Positions 8,693-17,991 of a stretch of 64,000 bases of DNA are shown in pieces. This stretch comes from Catenulispora sp. GP43. Its GTDB lineage: Bacteria > Actinomycetota > Actinomycetes > Streptomycetales > Catenulisporaceae. The notes under the pieces were generated by a model. The model saw only the letters and a program-made list of their open reading frames with translations, did not search any database and was not told the DNA's origin. The stretch is taken from NCBI RefSeq assembly GCF_041260665.1, contig NZ_JBGCCT010000035.1, positions 1-64,000 of the forward strand, given 5' to 3'. Both the position numbers and the translations under genes were made by a program. How positions within the stretch are numbered: the first letter of the stretch is position 1; each line of letters begins with the position of its first letter.

Positions 8693-10041
8693 TACGACAG
8701 CTCCGCGAGCCGATCACGCAGCCAGTAGTACGAGTCCTTCGGCGTGCGCGTCTGGGTCTGGTGGTCCACGTGCACCAGCCCGAAGCGCTGGTGGAAGCCC
8801 TCGGCCCACTCGAAGTTGTCCATCAGGGTCCAGGTCAGGTAGCCACGGACGTCGACGCCCGCGGCCATGGCCTGGGACAGGGCCCTGATGTGGCCGTCGA
8901 GGAAGGCGATGCGCTCGGGGTCGGCGACGCGGCCGTCCACGATCTTGTCGTCGACCGAGGTGCCGTTCTCGGTGATGTAGACCGGCGGGAGGGCGTCGCC
9001 GTAGCGGCCGGCGAGGCCCACGAGGAGTTCGCGCAGGCCGTCGGGGACGACCGGCCAGTCGAAGGCGGAGCGCGGTACGCCTTCGATCGGGACGTCCTGG
9101 AACGGCAGGCCGTGCTCGGGGCCGGGGGCGGCGACGCGGGTCGGGTTGTAGTAGTTGACGCCGAGGCCGTCCACCGGCGCGGCGATGACGGCGAGGTCGC
9201 CGTCCCGGACCACGCCGAGCAGATCGGGGCCGGCGCCGTAGGCCGACAGGTCCGGGTAGCGGCCCAGCAGGATCGGGTCGTTGAACAGGCGGTTGTGGAG
9301 CGTGTCGTAGGCCTGCGCGGCCGCCTGGTCCTGCGGGGTGTCGCTCGCGGGCCAGACCGGGGTGCAGTTGTTGGCGATCATCACCTTCCGCGCGCCGGCC
9401 GACCGCAGGGCGCCGACCGCCAGGCCGTGCGCCAGGAGTTGGTGGTGCGCGACCGGGAGGGCGTCGGTCATCAGCGTGCGGCCCGGGGCGTGGACGCCGA
9501 AGGCGTAGCCGTATGCGAGGTGGATGAAGGGCTCGTTGAGCGTGATCCAGTGCTCGACGCGGTCGGCGAGACGGTCGGCCACGAGCGCGGCGTAATCGGC
9601 GAAGCGGTGCGCGGTGTCGCGGGCCAGCCAGCCGTCGCGGTCCTCCAGGGCCTGCGGGAGGTCCCAGTGGAAGAGCGTCGGGAACGGGGTGATCCCCTTT
9701 TCCAGCAAGGAATCCACGAGCCGTTCGTAGTACGCCAGGCCGGCCGGGTTCGCGGGGCCGGCGCCGTCGGGCTGGATCCGGGTCCAGGCGACCGAGAAGC
9801 GGTAGGCGTTGACCCCCAGGTCCGCCATCAGCGCCACATCCTCGGCGGCGCGGTGGTAGTGGTCGCAGGCCACGTCGCCGGTCTGGCCGTCACGCACGGC
9901 ACCGGGCCGGCGCACGAAGGTGTCCCAGATCGAGACGCCCTTCCCGTCCTCGGCCGGCGCACCCTCGATCTGATAGGCGGAGGTGGACGTTCCCCAATGG
10001 AAGGAAGCGGGGAACGACGGGAGCGGGGCATGGACGGTCAC
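8689..10041 (-). CDS. Beta-glucosidase, glycoside hydrolase family 1
   Basis: A 450-residue intracellular GH1 enzyme. The N-terminal signature FHWGTSTSAYQIEGA, acid/base glutamate in TLNEP (about 168-170), nucleophile in ITENG (about 358-362) and the C-terminal LMDNFEWAEGF are all present. It probably hydrolyses beta-glucosides or cello-oligosaccharides. The frame is open to an ATG at 10077, but I start it at the GTG at 10041 because GGAGGT lies 8 nt upstream of it (10055-10050, reverse strand) and the conserved protein begins just after. A TetR gene starts 68 bp away on the other strand and is the obvious candidate repressor. No signal peptide is seen. Confidence 0.9.
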   Translation of the reverse strand: MTVHAPLPSFPASFHWGTSTSAYQIEGAPAEDGKGVSIWDTFVRRPGAVRDGQTGDVACDHYHRAAEDVALMADLGVNAYRFSVAWTRIQPDGAGPANPAGLAYYERLVDSLLEKGITPFPTLFHWDLPQALEDRDGWLARDTAHRFADYAALVADRLADRVEHWITLNEPFIHLAYGYAFGVHAPGRTLMTDALPVAHHQLLAHGLAVGALRSAGARKVMIANNCTPVWPASDTPQDQAAAQAYDTLHNRLFNDPILLGRYPDLSAYGAGPDLLGVVRDGDLAVIAAPVDGLGVNYYNPTRVAAPGPEHGLPFQDVPIEGVPRSAFDWPVVPDGLRELLVGLAGRYGDALPPVYITENGTSVDDKIVDGRVADPERIAFLDGHIRALSQAMAAGVDVRGYLTWTLMDNFEWAEGFHQRFGLVHVDHQTQTRTPKDSYYWLRDRLAELSY

Positions 10042-10109
10042 TGCGGGCCACCTCCGGAAGGGACTAACATGAGTCATCCTCAGGTTAGCGGGCGGAGGAG
10101 AATAGGGGA

Positions 10110-10766
10110 ATGGACTCCACGACCGAGAGCGGGGCGGGACTGCGCCGGCGCCCCATGCAGCGGCGCAGCGCTGAGCGCTACGAGCGGATCCTCAACGTGT
10201 GCGCCGAGCTGCTGGACGAGGTCGGCTTCGCCGGTCTCACCACCACCGCGGTCGCCAAGCGCGCCGAGGTCCCGATCGGCACCGTCTACCAGTTCTTCGC
10301 CGACAAGAGCGCCCTGGTCCACGCCCTCGCGGCACGCAACCTCGAGAACTACATGGGGCGCCTGGAACGCCGCTACGGCGAGGCCGTACCGCGTTCGGTG
10401 GAGGAGGTCGTCGACGTCGCCATCGACGAGTTCGTGGACATGCGCCGGACACTGCCGGGCTTCGGCGTCCTGGACTTCGGAGCGGGCAGCGAGTGGTCGG
10501 AGGCGGACCCCCGGGACCTGTACCTGCTGGACGAGAACGTCGAGAACAACACGGCGGTCGCCAAGCGACTGCGGATGCTGACACCCTTCCTGGACTCCTC
10601 GCGCGCCGGAACCTCGGAGATCGAGCTGGCGCTGCGGGTGACGATGGAGGCCGCGGACGCGGTGCTGCAACTGGCGTTCCGGACCGATCCGGAAGGCGAC
10701 CCGACACTGATCGCGGAGTGCAAGAAGCTGCTGGTGGCCTATCTGGGGCCTTATTACGTGGGCTGA
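10110..10766 (+). CDS. TetR-family transcriptional regulator
   Basis: A 218-residue regulator with an N-terminal helix-turn-helix (about 22-68: ERILNVCAELLDEVGFAGL, then AEVPIGTVYQFFADKSAL). The C-terminal ligand-binding half is divergent, as usual. GGAGGAG lies about 10 nt before the ATG. It is divergent from the GH1 glucosidase, and the shared 68-bp gap is where its operator should be; I see no clear palindrome there. The following membrane-protein gene has its own promoter. Confidence 0.85.
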   Translation: MDSTTESGAGLRRRPMQRRSAERYERILNVCAELLDEVGFAGLTTTAVAKRAEVPIGTVYQFFADKSALVHALAARNLENYMGRLERRYGEAVPRSVEEVVDVAIDEFVDMRRTLPGFGVLDFGAGSEWSEADPRDLYLLDENVENNTAVAKRLRMLTPFLDSSRAGTSEIELALRVTMEAADAVLQLAFRTDPEGDPTLIAECKKLLVAYLGPYYVG

Positions 10767-10803
10767 GAGAGTTTTTATCGGTTTCGCCCGATATCGTGGC
10801 CGG

Positions 10804-11580
10804 ATGGATGACAAGCGGCACCGCTTCGACTGGAGCCTGCTCGGCTGCGCGTTCAGCGGTCACGTGTTGTACGCCCCGACGGAACCCGCGCTGCGTGCGC
10901 GCTTGACGGCTTCGTCGGCGGACGGCGCGATGTGGCGGTGCCTGCGGTGCGCGGACTTCGTGCCGACCGCCCAGACCCCGGCTTCGGGTCCGGCGCAGGA
11001 CGCTCCGCTGGTGAAGCGCGGGGCCGAGGTGCGCGACGCGGTGCTGCTGCGCTTCTTCGCGGTGGAACGGTGGGTGCGGGCACTGCTGTTCGGGGCGGCC
11101 GCCTACGTGGTGAACCGGTTCGCGGGACGGCAGGACGAGCTGCGGCAGGCCTTCGACCAGGCGGCCCCGGTGGTGAAGCAGGTGTTCGGCAGGGCCGGGT
11201 TCGATTTGCAGAACTCGAAGACGCTGGAGCTGCTGCAGAAGGCGGTGGACGCGCGGCCGACGACGCTGACGTGGATCGTCATGGGCCTGGCCGTCTATGC
11301 GGCGGTCGAGGTGGTCGAGGGCGTGGGCCTGTGGCTGCTTCAGCGGTGGGGCGAGTACTTCGCCTTCGTGGCCACGGGGATCTTCCTGCCGCTGGAGGTC
11401 TACGAGCTGGCGCACAAGGTGAGCCCGCTGAAGCTGGTGACGTTCGCGCTGAACCTGGCGCTGGTGCTGTACCTGGTGTGGACGAAGCGCCTGTTCGGGG
11501 TGCGCGGCGGGAAGCGGGCCTATGAGGCGGAGCGGCATGCGGCCTCGCTGTTGGAGGTCGAGCGGGCGGCGACTGACTGA
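10804..11580 (+). CDS. DUF2127 family membrane protein
   Basis: A 258-residue integral membrane protein of the DUF2127 family, function unknown. The N-terminal ~70 residues contain CAFSGHVLYAP and WRCLRCADF, a possible metal-binding CxxC. Four hydrophobic segments follow (about 85-105, 155-180, 185-205, 215-230). The pattern VVEGVGLWLLQRWGEYFAF is typical of the family. TATCGT lies 6 nt before the ATG, so translation is probably leaderless. Confidence 0.75.
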   Translation: MDDKRHRFDWSLLGCAFSGHVLYAPTEPALRARLTASSADGAMWRCLRCADFVPTAQTPASGPAQDAPLVKRGAEVRDAVLLRFFAVERWVRALLFGAAAYVVNRFAGRQDELRQAFDQAAPVVKQVFGRAGFDLQNSKTLELLQKAVDARPTTLTWIVMGLAVYAAVEVVEGVGLWLLQRWGEYFAFVATGIFLPLEVYELAHKVSPLKLVTFALNLALVLYLVWTKRLFGVRGGKRAYEAERHAASLLEVERAATD

Positions 11581-11636
11581 CTCCTAGTCGGAGGTCCAGC
11601 GCGGCGACTGGCTGATTCCTAGTGCCGGTGCGTGTT
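11567..11636 (+). repeat. Imperfect tandem duplication of a gene-end sequence
   Basis: GCGGCGACTGACTGACTCC TAGT near 11567 recurs as GCGGCGACTGGCTGATTCC TAGT near 11603. The first copy contains the stop of the DUF2127 gene; the second ends beside the stop of the convergent gene at 11619. Confidence 0.7.
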
Positions 11637-12413
11637 GTCGGGCTGCCCCGGATCGCCGGGATGCTCGAAGCCCGGCGCGTTGGTGACGAGGTCGCGGCGG
11701 CGCTCGTCGAGCCAGCGGTTGAAGGCGGCGAGGCGGGCCGGGTCGGGGGCATCCGCGTCGGCGCGCGGCGTCGGCTCGTCGGGGCGCGACTCGGTGGCCG
11801 TGACGGTGGCGAAGTGCCAGCCGAGACCGGTGCGGACCGGTCCCACGCGGGTGCCGGACGGCCGGGACCGGAGCTCGGCGGCGAGGGTCGCGGGGAGGTC
11901 GTCGAGCGTGGTCCAGCCGAGGGAGGTCTCGGGGGCGGTCGCCGCTTCGAGGGGGGTCGCGGCGACGGCGTGGGTGACCCGGTGCCAGGTGCGAGTGCCG
12001 GACGACTGCGCGATCGCCGGCGTCGGCTCGGTGACCGCGTCATAGAGAGCCGCCATCGCCGGCGAGGATGACCACGCCGCCGCGTTGATCGAGCCGAGGT
12101 GCAGCGATTCTGCTTGGGTGAGGACCCTGGCAGCATCAGCTTCTGATCCCCCACTCAGCCCCGCCAGCTCCACCCGGCAGAGCTCCTCCGTCAGCAGCAC
12201 CTGCGCCGTCCACCGCAGAAACTGCCGATCCTCCTTGCTCCCCACCGCCGGCAGACGTCCCGCGAGCCGCCCGCTGCGCAGCTCCCGCACCCGCGTGTCC
12301 AAGCGCTCGCGCGGGATCGGCGAGCCCGCGACCCAACCGATCACCGTCGCCTCACGTTGAGCGCGCGCCGCCGCGGCGGCGTCGCTGTGGTGCTGGTCGT
12401 GTGTGTGCGTCAC
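11619..12413 (-). CDS. Parvulin-like (SurA/PpiC-type) protein coupled to the alpha-mannosidase
   Basis: A 264-residue protein that I recognise only by its usual position behind actinobacterial GH38 genes. After a His-rich start (THTHDQHHSD) it has IGWVAGSPIPRERLDTRV and a helical region resembling the N-terminal chaperone part of SurA-like proteins, then GLGWHFATVTATESR near the place of a PPIase strand. It is sometimes misannotated as malonyl-CoA-ACP transacylase. The GTG start at 12413 overlaps the stop of the mannosidase gene as GTGA, so translation is coupled. Enzymatic activity is unproven. Confidence 0.55.
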   Translation of the reverse strand: MTHTHDQHHSDAAAAARAQREATVIGWVAGSPIPRERLDTRVRELRSGRLAGRLPAVGSKEDRQFLRWTAQVLLTEELCRVELAGLSGGSEADAARVLTQAESLHLGSINAAAWSSSPAMAALYDAVTEPTPAIAQSSGTRTWHRVTHAVAATPLEAATAPETSLGWTTLDDLPATLAAELRSRPSGTRVGPVRTGLGWHFATVTATESRPDEPTPRADADAPDPARLAAFNRWLDERRRDLVTNAPGFEHPGDPGQPDNTHRH

Positions 12414-15400
12414 TGCACCACCACGGGAACCGCCGCCGTGTACTGCGCACGGCCGAACCACATCAGCTTCACCAGCGCCCACCAGTGCCCCGGTTCGGCC
12501 GTGGCGGGAACGTCGACCTCGAACTCGACCGAGCCCTCAGCCCCCGCCTCGACAGCGAACGCCGCCGCGTACGGGCCGATGAAGTCCCAGGTCCCCCACG
12601 GGCTGACCGGCATGGCCTCGCCGTCGATGCGTCCGCGCGTGGTGTTGGCCAGGCCGACCCGCAGCGTGCCGCGGCCGCCGCGCGGCAGCGTCAGGCCCGG
12701 CGTGATCGAGGTGATCTCCAGGCCGGTCGCGCGCGCCGTCTCGCTCTTCGTGCCCTGGGTCTGGACGCCGAGCTCGATCTCGGTCTCGGGCGACGTCGCC
12801 GGCGGCGCGTACTCCGGGGCGTCGATCAGGACGCTGATGACGTCCTCGACCTCCGAGTCCGCCACCGCCAGCCGCACCCGGACGAAGTACATCCCCGGCG
12901 CCGAGGCCGCGTCGTCCGACGGCGTCACCGTCAGCGGGAACACCGTGTGCCCGCCGGGTTCCAGCGCCACCGGGCGGGACTCCGGCTCGACGCGCCAGCC
13001 CTCGGGCGCCAGCACCGTCAGCATGCCCTCGAAGGTCGTGTCCGTGTACTGGCTCGCCACGGCCACAGAAACCTCGCCGCCGCCGGTGAGCACCGTCGGC
13101 GTGGCGGCCACCGAGACCGGCAGGAAGCCCATCGGCGCCGGGCCCCGGTTGTGCAGCCAGTAGCGCGAGTACACCGGCTGCGCCGGCTCGGTCGCGCGGC
13201 CGAGGACCGGTGCCGAGGCCGAGGAGCCCGAGCCCTGCGGCGGAACCATGATCGCCGTCGAGATCTGCGAACCGGCCAGCCGCACCGAACCCGAGGCCCG
13301 CACATCGCAGCGCAGGCCGCACTCCTCCAGCAGATCGGCGTGGTCGCTGGACAGCACGCCGAGCGGGCTGCGCACGACGACCGTCCCGCCGGTGCCGGCG
13401 GCCTCCACCAGGCGCACCATGAAGCCCAGTTCCGGGGACGCCTCCAGCGCCGAGCCCACCGACTCCGGGTTCCCGGCCGGCTTCACCGCCGTCACCTGCG
13501 CGGCGCCCTCCGGCGTGATCGTCAGCAGGGTGTGCCGGGCGGGCTGCGGGCCGCGGTGCGCCGGCTCCTGCCGCGCCAGCATCGGGGCTGAGAAGGCGTC
13601 GCCGGACGCGACCAGTCCCGCGGCGCGCCAGTCCCCCGCGCTGCTCACCAACGCGTAGTCGAAGTCGTGTGTCCAGTGCTGCAACTGGAACGCCGAGCCG
13701 TCCGGGGAGCGCCGCAGCGGCGGGTCCAGCCAGACCCCCGACGGCCAGCCGGTGCACGACCGCATCAGCGACAGGTGCAGCGCGCCGGACGGGTCGACGG
13801 CGAAGCCCGGGATCCCGTTGTTGACCAGACCGATGGTGTGGTCGTCGAGCAGCGCCGTGTCGGCGGGGTCGACGGTGACGGCGGGCAGCACCGTGTCGGC
13901 CGCGAACGCCGCCGCGGCCGCCCGCACCTGCTGCGCGGTGTCCTCCGGCTGCTCCCCCGCGATGATCACCACCGGCAGGGCGCGCGCGTCCCGCAGGTCG
14001 GCGTTCGGCACCCACGCCTTCTCCACCGGCACCTCGGCCGGAACGAAGAAGCACACCCGGCCGCGGCTCTTCAGCAGGTTGTCGAACTCCTGGCGCACCG
14101 AGGCGCCGGAGCGGTCGAGGATCTCGGCGGTCAGCGCGTTGGTCTCCGGGCCGCCGATCACGATCCGGACGTCCGGCAGGTTGGAGTCGACGTGCAGCCA
14201 GCCGTAGCGCGCGCCCTCGGGGCTCGTGGTGGTCGCGGTGACGCCGACCCGGGCCAGCGCGACCACCAGGTCGCGCACCGGATCGGCGTGCCGGTCCAGG
14301 TCGTCGGCCACGACTTCGGCGACCGAGATCGCGACCCGGCCGAGGTCTGTATCTGTATCTGTGCCTGTATCTGTGCCTGTGTCGGCGAGGCCGCGCAGGT
14401 TCAGGGTCGCAGTGCTGCCGAGGGCGAAGAAGGTGTTCGCCGGGTTGTCCAGGGTCCAGGGCGCCACCGCCACATCGGATTCCGGCAGCGCGAAGCCGCG
14501 GCCGACGACGGCGCCGGCGACCTCGGAGACCGGGCGCGCGCCCGGGACGTCGCACGGGAACGTCACCCGCAAGAGCCGGTCGGCACCGGTGAAGTCCAGG
14601 ACGCGCGTACGGAAGTCGATGCGGTCCAGTCCGTGCCAGAGGGTGATGCGCTGCTCGTACGCGACGTCGCCGACGGTCCCGGTGACGATGTACCGCCGGC
14701 CCAGCGGCGACTCCTCGGCGCGCACCGACGTGGCGGCCGCGGCCGCCGAGCCGGTGACGGTGCCGTTGGGCACGAGGTGCCACGGGCCCTCGCCGAACTC
14801 GGGGTGCTGCGGGTACTCCTCGCTGACGCGCAGTTCGTTGCCGACCGCGCCGGGCTTGAGCAGCTGACGGCCGGTGGCCAGCTCGAGGATCCCGCTCAGT
14901 CCGCCGCCGCGGGCCGGGTCGAGCGCGATCTCGAAGTACTCGTTGGCCAGCGAGCCCGGGGTTTCGCCGATCTCTTGCCAGACAAGGTTCTGGTGCGAGG
15001 CAAGGCTTTCCGCGCTCGTGGTGAACTCGACGTACCAACTCCGCCAGCCCATTCCGGGGACCCCGGCGGCCACGAAGGCGATGTCGACCCGGGTCCCGTC
15101 CTCCGCCTCGACGACGAACGGCACCGGGTCCCCGGCTTCGTCCGTCAGCCGCAGCCCGTCGAACTCGCCGCTTTCGGGCAGCCGCACCGTCGCCCGGACC
15201 ACGTCGGTCCGCTCGAACGCCAGGGTGTTGAACACCCCGATCGCGCCGTCGCCGGCGCCGCCGTAGGTCTCGACGTTGCGGAAGATCGCCTCCAGCGCCG
15301 CGTCGCGGGCCTCGGCGGCCAGGTCGTGCGCCTCGCGCCAGCCGGTCACCAGGTCGATGTAGACCTGGTCGGACTCCGAGCCGGTGATGGCGTCGTGGTG

Positions 15401-16813
15401 CGCGCCGTAGGCCAGCTGCCGCCAGACCTTGTCCAGCGCGGCGCTCGGGTAGCGGCCGTAGCCGAGCAGCGAGGCGAAGGTCGCCAGCTTCTCGGCGTCG
15501 GCGGCCGCGGTCTCGGCCGCGCGCTGCGCCTGCTTGGTGTCGATGTACGACACGTCCTTGCCGGTGTAGACCGGGTTCATGTCGCGGGTCTGCGGGCTGG
15601 GCCGCACGCCGCGTTCGGCGAGTTCGGCGTGCACCGCGGCGAAGAAGTCGCGCGGCAGGCCGGTGACGAAGCGCGGCCAGACGTAGCGCGCGTTCCAGTC
15701 GCGGTGGATCGCGGTGACCCACTTGTTCGGCGGGGTGTAGTCGGTGCCGACCGGCAGCAGTGTGTTGCGGGTGGCGGCGGCCTGCTTGAGTCCGAGGAAC
15801 AGGTCGTAGACCTTCTCCTCGGCCTCCTCCAGCGTCGCCGAGGAGTCCATCCACCAGCCGGCCGAGTAGTGGTTCGGCATGTAGTGGGTGACCACGCCCT
15901 GCCCGGACGGCGAGATCCACTCGAACTCGGCCGGGAACTGCATGTTCTTGACGTCGCCCTGGACCCCGTCGAACTTCGTCAGCATCGGGCCCCACTGGTG
16001 GTACGGACCACGGGCCCAGGACGTGGAGCTCAGGCCGGCGTCGGCGACCAGGCCGGGGAACTGCGGGTCGTGGCCGAAGACGTCCAGCTGCCAGGCGGTC
16101 TGCGGGTCGGCGCCCATGATGTCGCGCTGGTAGCCGATGCCGTAGACCAGGTTGCGGATCGTGGTCTCCAGGCCGGTGAGGTTGGTGTTGGGCTCGTTGT
16201 AGGTGCCGCCCATCACTTCCACCCGGCCGGTGGATATCAGTTCCCGCAGAAGCGCGCGATACTGCGGGTACACGTCCCAGAACGGCTTCAGGTAGTCGAC
16301 CTCGGCGAGCACGAAGGTGTAGTCGGGGTCGGCGGCGGCGAGATCGAGGTGCGCTTTGACGAGATGGAACGCGTTGTTCTCCCAGACCGGGCGCGTGGTG
16401 CCGTCGTTGCCCTGCAATTCCCAGGTCTGGGTGTAGCCGGCTTGCGTGTTCCACCAGACGGGGTCGTAGTGGAAGTGCGACACCAAATACATTGTCCAGC
16501 CCGGCTCGGCCACCGTGATGGTGACCGGCTGCTCAGCGCGGGTCTCGCCGTCCGCGCCGAGCAGCCGGAGCTGGGCGGTGAGGGTTTCGCCGGGCTGGAC
16601 GCCGGCGTCCATCTCCATCGGGAGCTCGACGACCGCCTCGCCCTCTCCCGGTGCGAGTTCGCAGGCTGCTCGCACCCTCAGAGCGAGAAGCGATACAGTC
16701 ACCGCACCGTCGGTGACGGCCCGCTGGACGACGACTCGGAGGACTTGACGCGGTTCCCTATCGGTTCCGACGAAAAGCTCCATCGAGTCCGCGGACTTGA
16801 TCTGGACGGCCAC
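12410..16813 (-). CDS. Alpha-mannosidase-like protein, glycoside hydrolase family 38
   Basis: A very long (1467 residues) GH38 protein. The zinc-binding and catalytic signature HFHYDPVWWN is near residue 111 and the nucleophile Asp lies in LDVFGHDPQFPG near 242. The central three-helix and large beta domains follow, then extra C-terminal beta-sandwich modules with an NEW1-like region (VSVAATPTVLTGGGEV) that make it longer than typical 850-1000 residue bacterial enzymes. No signal peptide is visible. The GTG at 16813 is preceded closely by AAGGAGG, whereas the GTG at 16834 has no Shine-Dalgarno sequence. A divergent LacI gene and an operator-like site lie upstream. A six-unit hexanucleotide repeat at 14347-14382 encodes a (Asp/Gly)-Thr run. 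Confidence 0.85.
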   Translation of the reverse strand: MAVQIKSADSMELFVGTDREPRQVLRVVVQRAVTDGAVTVSLLALRVRAACELAPGEGEAVVELPMEMDAGVQPGETLTAQLRLLGADGETRAEQPVTITVAEPGWTMYLVSHFHYDPVWWNTQAGYTQTWELQGNDGTTRPVWENNAFHLVKAHLDLAAADPDYTFVLAEVDYLKPFWDVYPQYRALLRELISTGRVEVMGGTYNEPNTNLTGLETTIRNLVYGIGYQRDIMGADPQTAWQLDVFGHDPQFPGLVADAGLSSTSWARGPYHQWGPMLTKFDGVQGDVKNMQFPAEFEWISPSGQGVVTHYMPNHYSAGWWMDSSATLEEAEEKVYDLFLGLKQAAATRNTLLPVGTDYTPPNKWVTAIHRDWNARYVWPRFVTGLPRDFFAAVHAELAERGVRPSPQTRDMNPVYTGKDVSYIDTKQAQRAAETAAADAEKLATFASLLGYGRYPSAALDKVWRQLAYGAHHDAITGSESDQVYIDLVTGWREAHDLAAEARDAALEAIFRNVETYGGAGDGAIGVFNTLAFERTDVVRATVRLPESGEFDGLRLTDEAGDPVPFVVEAEDGTRVDIAFVAAGVPGMGWRSWYVEFTTSAESLASHQNLVWQEIGETPGSLANEYFEIALDPARGGGLSGILELATGRQLLKPGAVGNELRVSEEYPQHPEFGEGPWHLVPNGTVTGSAAAAATSVRAEESPLGRRYIVTGTVGDVAYEQRITLWHGLDRIDFRTRVLDFTGADRLLRVTFPCDVPGARPVSEVAGAVVGRGFALPESDVAVAPWTLDNPANTFFALGSTATLNLRGLADTGTDTGTDTDTDLGRVAISVAEVVADDLDRHADPVRDLVVALARVGVTATTTSPEGARYGWLHVDSNLPDVRIVIGGPETNALTAEILDRSGASVRQEFDNLLKSRGRVCFFVPAEVPVEKAWVPNADLRDARALPVVIIAGEQPEDTAQQVRAAAAAFAADTVLPAVTVDPADTALLDDHTIGLVNNGIPGFAVDPSGALHLSLMRSCTGWPSGVWLDPPLRRSPDGSAFQLQHWTHDFDYALVSSAGDWRAAGLVASGDAFSAPMLARQEPAHRGPQPARHTLLTITPEGAAQVTAVKPAGNPESVGSALEASPELGFMVRLVEAAGTGGTVVVRSPLGVLSSDHADLLEECGLRCDVRASGSVRLAGSQISTAIMVPPQGSGSSASAPVLGRATEPAQPVYSRYWLHNRGPAPMGFLPVSVAATPTVLTGGGEVSVAVASQYTDTTFEGMLTVLAPEGWRVEPESRPVALEPGGHTVFPLTVTPSDDAASAPGMYFVRVRLAVADSEVEDVISVLIDAPEYAPPATSPETEIELGVQTQGTKSETARATGLEITSITPGLTLPRGGRGTLRVGLANTTRGRIDGEAMPVSPWGTWDFIGPYAAAFAVEAGAEGSVEFEVDVPATAEPGHWWALVKLMWFGRAQYTAAVPVVVQ
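14347..14382 (-). repeat. Six hexanucleotide units inside the mannosidase gene
   Basis: On the plus strand CTGTAT, CTGTAT, CTGTGC, CTGTAT, CTGTGC, CTGTGT. The units keep frame and encode alternating Asp-Thr and Gly-Thr. Their GC content is far below the surrounding gene. Confidence 0.8.
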
Positions 16814-16848
16814 GGCCCCTCCTTGAATCCCCACCCGTACGAGCCACT

Positions 16849-16860
16849 AAAGCGCTAAAG
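16849..16860. promoter_or_regulatory. LacI-type operator candidate
   Basis: AAAGCGCTAAAG has a palindromic AGCGCT core centred on CG, the pattern expected for LacI-family operators. It sits between the divergent LacI gene (start 16877) and the GH38 gene (start 16813), close to both starts, so one bound regulator could repress both. Confidence 0.5.
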
Positions 16861-16876
16861 CAGCTGGGAGTCATTA

Positions 16877-17974
16877 ATGCCCACCTCTGGCAGCGGTGTC
16901 AACAAGCCTGGTGCCGCGGCGAGCTCCGGACGGGCCGCGGGCGCCGGAAAAGGCAAGAACCGGCTCACCATCGCCGACATCGCCCGCGAGGTCGGGGTGT
17001 CCCCGAGCGCGGTCTCCTTCGCACTCAACGGACGCCCCGGTGTCAGTGAGGCTACCCGCGCACGGATCCTTCAAGCCGCCGAACGGATGAACTGGCATCC
17101 GCACAGCGCCGCGCGGGCCCTCGGCGGGGCGCCGGCCGGCGCGGTCGGCCTGGTCCTGGCACGTCCCACCCGGACCCTCGGCGCCGAACCGTTTTACGCT
17201 CAGCTCATCTACGGTATGCAGTCAGTCCTGTCCGCACGGTCGGTGGCGCTGCTGCTCCAGGTGGTCGACGACACCGACGCCGAGCTCGCCGTCTACCGGC
17301 GCTGGGCCGGGGAGCAGCGGGTGGACGGTCTGCTGATCGTGGACCCGCAGACCAAGGACCCGCGGATCGCCGCCGTGGAGGCGCTCGGCGTGCCGGCCGT
17401 GGTGCTCGGCGGCCACGGCAGGCACGGCGACCTGCCGACGGTCTGGGCCGACGACCGGGAGGCGATGCTGGAGACGGTGCGCTACCTGGCGGCCCTGGGC
17501 CACACCCGGATCGCGCACGTCGCCGGCACCCCGGCGTTCCAGCACACCCAGCGGCGCATCAGGGCCCTGAAGGACGCGGCCGGCCAGCTGGGCCTGGCCG
17601 ACACCCAGTCGGTGCCCACGGACTTCAGCGACAGCGAGGGCGCGGCGGTGACCCGGCGCCTGCTCTCGCAGACGGACGCGCCGACCGCGATCGTGTACGA
17701 CAGCGACCTGATGGCGGTCGCCGGACTCGGGGTGGCCACCGAGATGGGGGTGCGGGTGCCGGCCGAGCTGTCGATCGTGTCGTTCGACGACTCGGTGCTG
17801 ACCCGCGTGGTGCACCCGGCGATCACGGCGCTGTCGCGGGACACGCACGCCCTGGGCGTGCAGGTCGCCGAGGCGCTGCTGCGGATCGTGGAGGAGCCGG
17901 GGACGGTCGGGGACATAAAGGCGGCCACGCCGCGGCTGACGGTCCGGGAGAGCACGGCGAAGCCGGGGCGGTGA
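16877..17974 (+). CDS. LacI-family transcriptional regulator
   Basis: A 365-residue regulator. The DNA-binding part (about 31-85) reads TIADIAREVGVSPSAVSFAL, with hinge helix RILQAAERMNWHPHSAARAL, followed by a complete periplasmic-binding-protein-like sensor domain ending in SIVSFDDSVLTRVVHPAITAL. It probably controls the divergent GH38 operon in response to a sugar. An alanine/glycine-rich 28-residue leader precedes the HTH. GGGAG lies just before the ATG. Confidence 0.9.
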   Translation: MPTSGSGVNKPGAAASSGRAAGAGKGKNRLTIADIAREVGVSPSAVSFALNGRPGVSEATRARILQAAERMNWHPHSAARALGGAPAGAVGLVLARPTRTLGAEPFYAQLIYGMQSVLSARSVALLLQVVDDTDAELAVYRRWAGEQRVDGLLIVDPQTKDPRIAAVEALGVPAVVLGGHGRHGDLPTVWADDREAMLETVRYLAALGHTRIAHVAGTPAFQHTQRRIRALKDAAGQLGLADTQSVPTDFSDSEGAAVTRRLLSQTDAPTAIVYDSDLMAVAGLGVATEMGVRVPAELSIVSFDDSVLTRVVHPAITALSRDTHALGVQVAEALLRIVEEPGTVGDIKAATPRLTVRESTAKPGR

Positions 17975-17991
17975 GTGATAGGGAGGTCGGC

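Noticed and set aside
12537-16454. 1305-residue reverse-strand frame and a 1063-residue forward frame over the same DNA
   Set aside because: Both lie over the GH38 gene, which has clear catalytic motifs; the alternative frames are low-complexity Arg/Pro/Gly/Ala sequence.
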